The position numbers and the translations under genes were made by a program. Below, piece after piece: positions 25,206 through 35,561 of a DNA stretch of 64,000 nt. The DNA lies in the NCBI GenBank assembly GCA_017302435.1, contig JAFLDL010000031.1:1-64000 (forward strand), written 5' to 3'. This DNA comes from Candidatus Accumulibacter necessarius. Lineage in GTDB: Bacteria; Pseudomonadota; Gammaproteobacteria; Burkholderiales; Rhodocyclaceae. A model generated the notes under the pieces. It was not told the DNA's origin and searched no databases. It saw only the letters and a list, made by a program, of their open reading frames with translations. Position 1 is the stretch's first letter, and every line of letters begins with the position of its first letter.

Positions 25206-25666
25206 AACGAACAAATAGCCAGAGGTAGCCCAGCAGGCCAACGACGCCGAGAAACGGCAAGGACCAGACGTGGAAGCTCAGCCAGGCACGTCGGTCGCCC
25301 AGCAGACGCAGTGCGATCAGATTGGCCAGAGATCCGATCAGGAAGCCGAAGCCGCCAACGTTAACCGCCCACGCAATCACGCGCCAGTCCGGGCTGCAGC
25401 AAGGCCAGATGGCGTTCGCTGTGCATGCGCGTGATGACCTGGTAAGCCACGTGCTACAGGAATCCGCTTTCCTCGAGCCCGGTGGTCAGGAGCAGCAGGC
25501 CGGCGAGCGCGGCAATGGTTGGCCAGTCCACCCGTTGCGGGTAGGTCGCAATCGCGTCGGGGTCGAACAGGCTCAGGCCGAAGCAGAGCAGAACCAGAAG
25601 CAGAAGCAGACGATCCCGCTGCAGGCGGGCAGCGATGTCGGCAGGGGTCAGCAGCAGGCGTCCCAT
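25206..25666 (-). pseudogene. Remnant of an SLC13/ArsB-like anion transporter gene
   Basis: From ATG 25666 the minus strand gives MGRLLLTPADIAARLQRDR, a first membrane segment LLLLLVLLCFGLSLF and WPTIAALAGLLLLTTGLEESGFL. It then meets TAG where CAG (Gln) is expected (GFL-stop-HVAYQVITRMHSER). After a short stretch the frame shifts and jumps to the protein's C-terminal end: RVIAWAVNVGGFGFLIGSLANLIA ... LGDRRAWLSFHVWSLPFLGVVG ... LWLFVR-stop. Roughly 250 central residues are deleted. The nonsense codon, deletion and frameshift agree on a dead gene. Confidence 0.85.
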
Positions 25667-25863
25667 CGCGGTCTCTCGGGGCTGGGCGCGAATTGTACGT
25701 CGGTTATGTGGGCACCGGCCCGGATAGCGCTGCTGGCTGGCTCGCGGATCGTGCGTGGACCATCGGCGCAGGAAGCTGCAATGGTAGCCGTCCGCCGGGT
25801 GGACTAGAATGCTGAGGTGGGCTGGGCGGCCCTTCGACTCTTGATCATACGAAAGGAATGACC

Positions 25864-27261
<1,398 letters not shown>

Positions 27262-27359
27262 TCCTTGCACTCAGGCGGTTTCCTGCTGCCTTGAGTTGAC
27301 CGGGGGCGGCGCTGATGGTCAGCCCCCCCTCCGCTAGCGGTGGCCGGAGAACAGACATC

Positions 27360-28685
27360 ATGAGCATGGCGATCTTTTTGCAATTTGTGGTGGTTCTCGC
27401 AGCGATCTGGATGGGCGCGCGCTATAGCGGCGTCGGCCTTGGCCTGTGGGGTGCGGTCGGGCTGCTGGTGCTGGTGGTCGGCTTCGGCGTCACGCCGACC
27501 TCGCCGCCCATCGACGTGATGCTGATCATCCTGGCGGTGATCATGGCCGCCTCGGTGATGGACGCGGCCGGCGGTATTGATTTTCTGGTCCGCCTGGCGG
27601 AACGGATCATTCGCGCCAACCCGAAGTACGTGACGATTGTTGCTCCGCTAACGACCTGGAGTTTCAGTTTCGTCGCCGGCACCGGGCACATCGTCTATCC
27701 GCTCTTGCCGGTGATCTACGAAACCGCGCACCAGAGCGGCATCCGTCCCGAGCGGCCGATGGCAATCGCCACCATTGCCTCGCAGCAGGCGATCACGGCC
27801 AGCCCGGTGGCGGCTGCGACCGCGGCGATGATCGGGCTCTTTGCCGAGAAGGGAATGACCCAGTGGGGTCTGCCCGAAATCCTGATGATCTGTGTTCCCG
27901 CCACGCTGACCGGCGTGCTGGCGGCGGCGATCGTCTCGATGTTTCTCGGCAAGGACCTGAAGGACGATCCCGAGTATCAGGCGCGTCTGGCGGCGGGGCA
28001 GATCCCGACGCCGCAGGCCGCGGCCGATCGCCCACCGCTGAAGCCGGCAGCCAGGCTGTCAGCCTATCTCTTTCTGGCCGGCGTGGCGCTGGTGGTGCTG
28101 TTCGGCTTCTTCCCCGAGTTGCGCAGACTGCCGGGCGCGAAGACCCCGCTCGGCATGCCGATCGTGATCGAAATCGTGATGATGGCGGTGGCGGCGCTCA
28201 TGCTGATGGCGACCCGGGTGAACGTCGATGAAGTGCCGAAGACTGCGACTCTGCGCGCGGGGGTGGTGGCGGTGATCGGGATTTTCGGTCTCGCCTGGCT
28301 CGGTGACAGCTTCATCGCTGCCCACAAGGACGTCATCGTTCCGGCCATCGGCCACTGGGCCGAGGCGGCACCGTGGACCTTCGCTTTTGGACTTTTCTTT
28401 GCGTCGGTGCTGCTCTACAGCCAGGCCGCGACGACGCGGGCACTGATGCCACTTGGCATTGCGCTGGGAATCCCGCCGCAGTTCCTGATCGCGATGTTCC
28501 CGTCGGTCAATGGCTACTTCTTCATCCCGACCTATGGCTCACTGATCGCCGCGATCAACTTTGACCTTTCGGGGACGACGAAGATCGGCAAGTATGTGCT
28601 CAACCATTCCTTCATGATTCCCGGTCTGGTGGCGACCGTCGTGGCGGTCACTACCGGCCTGCTGCTGGCGCGAGTGATGTTCTGA
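27360..28685 (+). CDS. Anaerobic C4-dicarboxylate transporter (Dcu family)
   Basis: 441 residues from ATG 27360 (MSMAIFLQFVVVLAAIWMGARYSGVGLGLWG), with GGAG ten bases upstream. Eleven or twelve hydrophobic segments. Dcu marks: DVMLIILAVIMAASVMDAAGGIDF, YVTIVAPLTTWSFSFVAGTGHIVYPLLPVIYE, IASQQAITASPVAAATAAM, and a C-terminal FIPTYGSLIAAINFDLSGTTKIGKYVLNHSFMIPG-type block. Exchanges fumarate, aspartate and succinate at the inner membrane. The DcuA/DcuB subtype cannot be decided by eye; linkage to aspA fits DcuA. Confidence 0.92.
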   Translation: MSMAIFLQFVVVLAAIWMGARYSGVGLGLWGAVGLLVLVVGFGVTPTSPPIDVMLIILAVIMAASVMDAAGGIDFLVRLAERIIRANPKYVTIVAPLTTWSFSFVAGTGHIVYPLLPVIYETAHQSGIRPERPMAIATIASQQAITASPVAAATAAMIGLFAEKGMTQWGLPEILMICVPATLTGVLAAAIVSMFLGKDLKDDPEYQARLAAGQIPTPQAAADRPPLKPAARLSAYLFLAGVALVVLFGFFPELRRLPGAKTPLGMPIVIEIVMMAVAALMLMATRVNVDEVPKTATLRAGVVAVIGIFGLAWLGDSFIAAHKDVIVPAIGHWAEAAPWTFAFGLFFASVLLYSQAATTRALMPLGIALGIPPQFLIAMFPSVNGYFFIPTYGSLIAAINFDLSGTTKIGKYVLNHSFMIPGLVATVVAVTTGLLLARVMF

Positions 28686-28751
28686 CCGCGCAGGTGGCGG
28701 CGCCGGCCGGTCAGCGACCTGGCGACGGCGCGCCCGCGCGGTCGTTTCGGC

Positions 28752-30284
28752 TTAGCGGCGGCAGACGCTGAGCGTCACGTGACCCCGGTTGTTGGCGTAG
28801 AATTTCCAGGCATCGTTGGCGTAGCAGTAGAGATAGCCCGAGCGCTTCGGCGTCAGTCGGAGGCCTTTTCCGATGACGAAGGTCTCGCCTTCGATCGGCG
28901 TGCCACTGGCATCCATGTTTGGCTGGTTGGCGATCATGCCGATCAGTGCGAACCATGGGGCAGCCTCGCAGCGGCGCGAGCCCCACCAGTCTGCACCCTG
29001 TTTGCCGGTCAGTCGCTTGTAGATTTCCTCGGCCTCGCCGAGCGCGTTGCCGAACTGGTAGGCCACTTCGCCGATTTTGAACTTGCCGTCGCGCGCCCCA
29101 CCCGGACCACAGGCGATGTTGCTGTCCAGCCATTCACCGCTGGCAGAGAGGTCATAGCTCACCCCGGCTTCAAGATGGAGCCCGCTGGCATTCCAGTGTT
29201 GGCGGGCGTACACGGCGACGCTGGCCGCGTCGCCGGCGGCGAGCACACGGGTCGGCCAGTACGGCGCCTGTGTCAGCGGTGGCACCTGATGCCGCTCCCA
29301 CACCTGTGGCGCCAGTTCCTGGCCGACGTTGCTCGCGGCAACGCACGGGGTGGCGCGCGGCAGGGTGCGCAGATGCTTCCAGATGCCGGTCGCCGAGTCA
29401 TGCAAGAGACCGCGCGGGTCAGGGGCGAGCTGGCTGGCAAGCAATGGATTGACGCGCAGGCCGAGCGCTGTCGCTTCGTCGATCATCCACTTCAGCGCGC
29501 CATCGGAAAGGCCGCACTCGGCGTAGCCGCCACCGACGTCACTGTGCGTACCGGCAAACCAGAGCTGCAGCAGGCTGCCATCGGCCGGGCGCTGGCTGCC
29601 GGTCCACAGCGTCGGTGCGAAACTTGCCCGCTGCTCGTCCATTGCCAGCGCATGCCGGCCATGGCGGACCAGGGTACTGAGTTCGGTGTCGTGAAAGCGG
29701 TAGTTGCGCGGGTTGTCGAGTAACTGGTCGAGGAGAACCAGATCATCGGGCACTCCGAGCGAGCCGACGGTATCCCAGACGCCGATCAGGTGAATGCCCA
29801 CCCTGCCGTCTGGCAGGTCGCCGCGCAGGAAACTGTAGCCGGCACTCCATTTGGCCGGCGCTTCGCGTTTCCGGTAGCCGCGGTCGTAGGCTCGCTGGAT
29901 CGCATTCCAGGCCTGCCGGTCGCTTTTCCCGCTGAGGTCGAGCAGGCCGCAGCGGGCAACGAAGCCGCCCAGGCTGCGCACGGTGTAGGCACCGCGACTG
30001 AAGCCGAAGAGGTAGATCAGGTCGCCGCTTTGGTAGTGATCGCACAGCCAGCGGTAAGCGCTGAGGATGTTTCGGGTCAGGCCCAGGCCGATGCCACCAC
30101 CGAGTACTCGTTCGAGGAGCGTGCCCTCCGCACCGACACCCGGGTGGTAGTAGGTGAGCTGCCGATCGTCGGCGACGCAGAGGTTGTGGAGCTTGACGAC
30201 GTTGGTCGGGCAGGGCAGGACGGCCATCTCCTGCTCCGGGGTGCACCAGGTGCCATCACTGCAGACAACGAGATTGCGCGGCAT
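28752..30284 (-). CDS. DUF2235 alpha/beta hydrolase with C-terminal LecA-like domain
   Basis: 510 residues from ATG 30284 (GGAG nine bases upstream). Residues 1-330 are a DUF2235 domain: MPRNLVVCSDGTWC, the nucleophile elbow FGFSRGAYTVRSL, HLIGVWDTVGSLG with a catalytic Asp, and FAGTHSDVGGGY with the His. Relatives include type VI secretion Tle1 phospholipases. Residues ~385-510 (HWNASGLHLEAGVSYDLSA, GPGGARDG, FALIGMI, FVIGKGLRLTPKRSGYLYCY, ANDAWKFYANNRGHVTLSV) follow the LecA/PA-IL galactose-lectin pattern, whose calcium and sugar ligands lie in the ND...NN loop. No signal peptide, no VgrG or immunity gene nearby. It starts five bases after the GGDEF-EAL gene stop. Confidence 0.85.
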   Translation of the reverse strand: MPRNLVVCSDGTWCTPEQEMAVLPCPTNVVKLHNLCVADDRQLTYYHPGVGAEGTLLERVLGGGIGLGLTRNILSAYRWLCDHYQSGDLIYLFGFSRGAYTVRSLGGFVARCGLLDLSGKSDRQAWNAIQRAYDRGYRKREAPAKWSAGYSFLRGDLPDGRVGIHLIGVWDTVGSLGVPDDLVLLDQLLDNPRNYRFHDTELSTLVRHGRHALAMDEQRASFAPTLWTGSQRPADGSLLQLWFAGTHSDVGGGYAECGLSDGALKWMIDEATALGLRVNPLLASQLAPDPRGLLHDSATGIWKHLRTLPRATPCVAASNVGQELAPQVWERHQVPPLTQAPYWPTRVLAAGDAASVAVYARQHWNASGLHLEAGVSYDLSASGEWLDSNIACGPGGARDGKFKIGEVAYQFGNALGEAEEIYKRLTGKQGADWWGSRRCEAAPWFALIGMIANQPNMDASGTPIEGETFVIGKGLRLTPKRSGYLYCYANDAWKFYANNRGHVTLSVCRR

Positions 30285-30288
30285 GACT

Positions 30289-33200
30289 TTATTCTCCATC
30301 GGTTGAAAAGGGTGTCGGCAGAAGAGAATGTGGGTTTCCGATCTTGGCCGCCGCCGCGCTGTCAGTCGCCGCAGGTGGCAAGTCGAAGCGGAAGCAGGTG
30401 AACTCGGTGGCGGGTCGCGGCCGGCTGAAGAGGTAGCCCTGGACTTCCGGGCAACCATGCGACTCAAGGAAGTGCAACTGTTCGACGGTCTCGACCCCCT
30501 CGGCGATGACCTCCATCTTCAGGCTCTCGGCCATCGCGACGATGGCGCGCACAATCGCTGCATCATTGGCATCGGTCGTCAGATCACGCACGAAGGACCG
30601 GTCTATCTTGAGGCGGGTGACCGGGAAGCGCTTGAGGTAAGCGAGGCTCGAATAGCCGGTGCCGAAATCGTCGATGGTCATCCGGATGCCGAGTCTGGCA
30701 AGCGAGTGCAGCAATGTGATGGCGGTCACCGTATCGGCCATCAGCATGCTCTCGGTGAGTTCGAGTTCGAGGGTCGACGGCGGCAACTGCCATGCGGCCA
30801 GGGTGGTGTCGATCTGGTGGCAGAGGTCGGCTTGCTGCAACTGCCGCGCCGACAGGTTCACGCCGACGCGCAGGCTGGTGTGTCCGGCATCCCGCCAGCA
30901 CCGCGCCTGGCGGCAGGCCGCATTCAGCACCCATTGACCGATGCTGACGATGAGACCGGTTTCCTCGGCGATCGGGATGAAGCGATCGGGCGCTATGAGA
31001 CCACGCTGCGGGTGGCGCCAGCGGAGCAATGCCTCCATGCCGGTGACCTCGCCGCTGCGGCAATTGACCTGCGGTTGGTAGAAAAGCTCGAACTCGTCGC
31101 GCTCGATCGCGGAGTGCAGGTCGTGCTCGAGCGAAGCCCGCTCCTGAATCACCAGGTTCATTGCCGGCGTGAAGAACTGGAAATTGTTGCGACCGCGCTC
31201 CTTGGCGTGATACATCGCCGTGTCGGCGTTGCGCAGCAGGGTCGCTGCGTCCTCACCGTCATCCGGATAGACGCTGATGCCGATGCTCGGCGTGACGTGC
31301 AGTGGCCGTTCGTCGATTAGCTGTGGCGAGGAGACGACTTCGAGCACCTCCCTGGCCAAAGTCGCTGCGCTTCCGACGTCGGCGAGTCCGGGAACGACGA
31401 GGATGAACTCGTCGCCCCCGAGCCGCGCGACGGTCTCGGTGTCGCGCAGTACCCCGGTCAGGAGTTCTGCGATGCGCGCGAGCAGACGGTCGCCGGTGTC
31501 ATGACCGAGCGTGTCGTTGATCAGCTTGAAGCGGTCAAGGTCGAGGAAAAACACCGCCGTGTGGTCCGCGTTGCGCCTGGAACTGGCGATTGCCTGCCGG
31601 ATCCGGTCGTCGAGCAGCATCCGGTTCGGCAGTCTGGTCAACGGATCGTGGTGGGCGAGGAAGTGGATATGCTCCTCGGAGCGCTTGCGTTCGGTGATGT
31701 CGTAGAAGCTGCCGATGTAGTGCGTCACTGCGCCGTCCCCGTTCCTGACGGCGGTGATCGTCAGCCAGGCCGGAAAGACCTCGCCATTCTTGCGCCGGTT
31801 CCAGATCTCGCCGCGCCAGACGCCGCGGACCCTGATGCAGTTCCACATTTCGCGATAGAAGCCGGCACGCTGGCGCCCGGAGGAAAATAGCTTCGGTGTC
31901 TGGCCGATGATTTCCTCGCTGGTGTAGCCGGTGATCGCGGTCAGCGCCGGGTTGGTTGAGACGATTCGCTGGTCGGCAGCGGCAATGCAGATACCTGATG
32001 TGCTCGCCGAGAATACGCTGGCAGCCAGCCGTTGCGCGTCTTCGGCACGACGTTGATTGACGATTCGCCAGATGTCCTGGCCGATCAGGCGCGCGGTCTC
32101 TGTCTCTTGCTGGCTGTATGGCGCTGTTTTGTTGCCGACGCCGAGCAGCATGCGGCCGACACCCCCTTCGATCACCGGCACGCTGATCATGCGCTCGATC
32201 CCGGCAATTCCAGTCAGAGCTCTGTCGAGGCCTGCCCGAGGCGGATCACAAAGGATTGCCGTGCGCTTCTCCAGGGCCTTGGCCCAGATGCCCTGCAGAG
32301 CGACCATCGCGGGCGGGTCGGCATGCGCTGCGGGGTTAGCCCGGCACGGGTCGCTCGACCAGATGACCGCTTCGAACGTGCGCTGGTCCGTGTTGACGAA
32401 ACACAGGAACGATGTCTGGCTGCCGGTCAGTCGCTCGGCCACTTTAAGCCCGTGCTGAAGGAATGACGCTTCGTCCATCTGTTCGGCCGTCTTGGGCAAA
32501 TCGAGCATGGCCAGCGCACGTTCGGCCTGGTGCTTGAGCAGCGCCTCGGCCTGCGACCTTGCCTGTTCAAGCTTTTGGCGCTCGGTGATGTCGGTGAGAA
32601 TGCAATGGGTGCGCGCCTGGCCGTGCGGTCCGTGGTGGACGCGGCCGTTGATCAGGACAGTGCGCGCCTGGCCATCCTTCTGCCGAAGGTGGCACATCAG
32701 TTCGTCGATGCGGCCGTCGGCGATGAACTGCGGGAAGGTCTCGACCAGGACCGGCAAGGAGCGCTGGTCAAGGAAATCGGTAATCGGGCGACCGATGACC
32801 TCGTCGCGGCCGTAAGCCAGCAGCGCCAGCCAGGCGTCATTGACCTCGACCAGCCGGAGGCTCGCCACATCGATCGACTGATAGGGCAGCGGTGCGTCGC
32901 TGAACAAGGCGCGATAGCGCTCCTCGGAGTCGGCCAGCGCCAGCTCGCGGTCGAGGATGGCGTTGGCCATGCGGCGCATGCTCAGCGCGAGATTCGCCAG
33001 CTCCAGGGCTCGCGACGACGGCAGGGGCGCTGCGTAGTCGCCGTCGGCAATCGCCTGGACGTGGCGGCTGAAGTCGGCTACCCGTCGGACCAGCGCCTGA
33101 CCATAAAGGTAGGCGCTGAGCAGGGCCAGAGCGAAGGCGGCTGCCACCCCGGCAGCGATGGCCCGCAAGGTCGAGTGCGTGGTGGCGAAGGCGGATTCGG

Positions 33201-34023
33201 TCGGCTGGGCGACCAGCGTCAGCCAGCCGGAGGCGCCGATCGGCGTCACCGTGCCGATGTATTCGCGCCCGGCGAGCGAGAAGCGCCCGGTTTCGAAGCG
33301 ACCAGCGAGCCCGGCCTGCACCAGCGGCAGGTAGCCAAGGTTTTCCTGGCGCGTAGCCGCACCGGCATCCGGGTGCGCCACGACCTGGCCCAGGCGATCG
33401 AGAATGATCGGCAGCACGGTGGCCGCCTCGCCGAGTTCGGCAATGTGGTCAGACAGTCGTTCGAGGTCGATTTCGCCCACCAGCGTCCAGCGCTCTGGCG
33501 TCGTCAGCGGGGCCTGGCCGCGCAGCGGCACGGTGGCGGCGACAACGATCTTGCCGCGCTGCGACAGATAGCTGTCCGACCAGCGCACGGAGCCGGCAGG
33601 CCGCACCGCCCTGACAAATCCGCGCGCCGAGAAATCCAGTCCCAACAGCTCGCTGCGACGTTGCCGCCGTTCCAGTGGCAGGCCGACATCGACGACCCGT
33701 GCATTGGCATCGAGGACGTAGAGCGCGTCGAGTGGTGCGAGCGCGTGGGTCAGGGTATCGATGATGACGCGAGTGCGCTCGGGCGTGGCGCCGGGCTGGG
33801 CTTCAATCTCGGCAGCCACTCGTTCCAGTGCCGCCGCCGATTCGCGGAGGAAATCGTCGACCTGTCGCGATAGCGCCACCCCGAGGGTTCTGTTGCTGTT
33901 CGCGACCTGATCGTTCAGGCGCGGCAGCAAGACGCCAAGCAAGACGGCCACCACGGCCACGATGGCCACTCCGACCACGGCGGAGAGACCCAGCGTGAGC
34001 CAGAAGCGAAGAGATCGAGCCAT
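30289..34023 (-). CDS. dCache-PAS-GAF-PAS-GGDEF-EAL membrane protein
   Basis: 1244 residues from ATG 34023. TM1 (LTLGLSAVVGVAIVAVVAVLLG), an extracytoplasmic double-Cache-like sensor (~40-280), TM2 (~290-310), HAMP, PAS (~365-485), GAF (~510-650), PAS with PAC (~660-780), GGDEF (~795-950) with intact RLGGDEF, and EAL (~960-1210) with EALLRW, ESMLMAD, DDFGTGYSSL and EGVET. Both catalytic motifs are complete, so it could make and break c-di-GMP; the RxxD inhibition site five residues before GGDEF is absent. The binding-protein gene lies 78 bases upstream and the hydrolase gene five bases downstream, suggesting a sensory operon. Confidence 0.95.
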   Translation of the reverse strand: MARSLRFWLTLGLSAVVGVAIVAVVAVLLGVLLPRLNDQVANSNRTLGVALSRQVDDFLRESAAALERVAAEIEAQPGATPERTRVIIDTLTHALAPLDALYVLDANARVVDVGLPLERRQRRSELLGLDFSARGFVRAVRPAGSVRWSDSYLSQRGKIVVAATVPLRGQAPLTTPERWTLVGEIDLERLSDHIAELGEAATVLPIILDRLGQVVAHPDAGAATRQENLGYLPLVQAGLAGRFETGRFSLAGREYIGTVTPIGASGWLTLVAQPTESAFATTHSTLRAIAAGVAAAFALALLSAYLYGQALVRRVADFSRHVQAIADGDYAAPLPSSRALELANLALSMRRMANAILDRELALADSEERYRALFSDAPLPYQSIDVASLRLVEVNDAWLALLAYGRDEVIGRPITDFLDQRSLPVLVETFPQFIADGRIDELMCHLRQKDGQARTVLINGRVHHGPHGQARTHCILTDITERQKLEQARSQAEALLKHQAERALAMLDLPKTAEQMDEASFLQHGLKVAERLTGSQTSFLCFVNTDQRTFEAVIWSSDPCRANPAAHADPPAMVALQGIWAKALEKRTAILCDPPRAGLDRALTGIAGIERMISVPVIEGGVGRMLLGVGNKTAPYSQQETETARLIGQDIWRIVNQRRAEDAQRLAASVFSASTSGICIAAADQRIVSTNPALTAITGYTSEEIIGQTPKLFSSGRQRAGFYREMWNCIRVRGVWRGEIWNRRKNGEVFPAWLTITAVRNGDGAVTHYIGSFYDITERKRSEEHIHFLAHHDPLTRLPNRMLLDDRIRQAIASSRRNADHTAVFFLDLDRFKLINDTLGHDTGDRLLARIAELLTGVLRDTETVARLGGDEFILVVPGLADVGSAATLAREVLEVVSSPQLIDERPLHVTPSIGISVYPDDGEDAATLLRNADTAMYHAKERGRNNFQFFTPAMNLVIQERASLEHDLHSAIERDEFELFYQPQVNCRSGEVTGMEALLRWRHPQRGLIAPDRFIPIAEETGLIVSIGQWVLNAACRQARCWRDAGHTSLRVGVNLSARQLQQADLCHQIDTTLAAWQLPPSTLELELTESMLMADTVTAITLLHSLARLGIRMTIDDFGTGYSSLAYLKRFPVTRLKIDRSFVRDLTTDANDAAIVRAIVAMAESLKMEVIAEGVETVEQLHFLESHGCPEVQGYLFSRPRPATEFTCFRFDLPPAATDSAAAAKIGNPHSLLPTPFSTDGE

Positions 34024-34101
34024 GCCGCGGATACTAATACAAAACGGCACTTGAACTCGTTACCTGTGCTCGGCCACTCCCTGGCACTTGATCCGTGAAA
34101 G

Positions 34102-35244
34102 CTAGCGCAGTGACCTGAACTCCCCGTCGCGGATGACTGACAGAAAGGTGTCCCGCCGGGTGTCGCCATGCGCGTCGAAGCGGATCGGCGACTGCGCGCC
34201 GGCATACTCGCCGTGGGCAAGGATCGCCTCTTTGAGCGTCTGGCCGCTCGACTGGCCGGCAAGCGCGTCAAGTGCGACATTGGTCGCGTCGAAAGCGGTG
34301 AGTCCGGCGAAACCCGGTTCCTGGGCGAAGCGCTGGCGATAGGCGTGGCGGAACGAGAGGTAAGCCGCCGCCTTGCTCTCGCGGTCAACGTACTGGGCGA
34401 CGACCAGACCCTCCACCGCCTTGCCGCCCAGTTCGAGCAAACGTTCGGTTGCTGCCCACTCGGCCGTGCCAAGGCGGACGGACGCGTTACGCATGCGAAT
34501 CTGCTGCACGAGCAGGCCGGTGTCGACCGAGTTGGCGATGATCATCACGCCATCAGGTTTGCTGGCGAGGACCTTGGTTGCCAGGGCTGCCAGTGAATCA
34601 CTCGAATCGAAGCCAAGCTCAGCGACGATGCTGCCTCCCATGGCTGCAAACGCCTTCCGGAAATCCCCGGCCCAGCTCTCGCTGTAGGCCTTGTTGCGCA
34701 GATCACAGACCAGCGCTACGCGACGAAGGCCTTGCTCAACGAAGTGGTACTCTGCCGACTTCAAGACATGCGTCGCGGTGGGGGCGACGACGCGGAAAAA
34801 CTGGTCGTCGATACCGGTCAGTGCATTGGTGGTGACGGTCGGGGCGATCAGCGGGATCCCGGCGGCATTGATCTCGGGCACTACCACCATCGCCATGGCG
34901 CTGGTCATCGGCCCGATGATCACCGGGACCTGGCGCGCCAGCAGGCGCGCGACGGCCTGCCTGGCCACCTCGGTGTCCTGCTGGTCATCCTCCGCGATCA
35001 ACTCGATCCGCCGACCCTTGATCCCGCCCTGCTGGTTGCGCATCTCGACCGCCAGGATGGCGCCGTTGCGACCGCCAATTCCGAGGTCGGCGACACGCCC
35101 CGAGAGACCACCGAGGAAGCCGATGCGCAGCGGTTCGGGCGGCGTGCAGGCAATCATGCCGGAGGCGAGTGTGACCAGGATTGCGACCCTCAGCAGCCAG
35201 GTGGGCGGGACGCGGATCACCGCATTCGTTATTGGGAGCAGCAT
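34102..35244 (-). CDS. LivJ-type periplasmic binding lipoprotein
   Basis: 380 residues from ATG 35244, preceded by GGAGG eight bases away. Lipobox-like signal peptide: LLRVAILVTLASGMIAC, with Cys for lipidation. Mature part is a periplasmic binding protein type 1 of the branched-chain amino acid class: LRIGFLGGLSGRVADLGIGGRNG, AVEMRNQQGGIKGRRIELIAEDDQ, VIIGPMTSAMAMVV, PLIAPTVTTNAL, RVALVCDLRNKAYSESW, GLTAFDATNVALDAL. No ABC permease or ATPase genes are near. Being just upstream of a Cache-type GGDEF-EAL protein, it more likely feeds that sensor than a transporter. Confidence 0.88.
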   Translation of the reverse strand: MLLPITNAVIRVPPTWLLRVAILVTLASGMIACTPPEPLRIGFLGGLSGRVADLGIGGRNGAILAVEMRNQQGGIKGRRIELIAEDDQQDTEVARQAVARLLARQVPVIIGPMTSAMAMVVVPEINAAGIPLIAPTVTTNALTGIDDQFFRVVAPTATHVLKSAEYHFVEQGLRRVALVCDLRNKAYSESWAGDFRKAFAAMGGSIVAELGFDSSDSLAALATKVLASKPDGVMIIANSVDTGLLVQQIRMRNASVRLGTAEWAATERLLELGGKAVEGLVVAQYVDRESKAAAYLSFRHAYRQRFAQEPGFAGLTAFDATNVALDALAGQSSGQTLKEAILAHGEYAGAQSPIRFDAHGDTRRDTFLSVIRDGEFRSLR

Positions 35245-35561
35245 GCGAACCTCCAGGAGCAAGTCGTCCAGCCTGGCAGTCGCGGCAGGGCCCGATCGCC
35301 ACACGGGTCGAGTATAAGCCAGGACGCTGGTCATGACGGGACGCCTCCTCAGCCTTACCCTACTGAGCATGGTTCTCAACGTCGGCGCTGCTTTTCTCGG
35401 GTCAGGCGGGGAAAAGCAAAATAAGCGTGGAAAAGTAGCAGTCAATGGCCTTCAAGCGATTGAAGTGTCTGGCATATCGGCGCTATTATCTTAGATACCG
35501 TCGATCGACGATCCGACGTCAAATTTGTTGTCACAGGACATTCCCCACTGGAGAGAAATAG

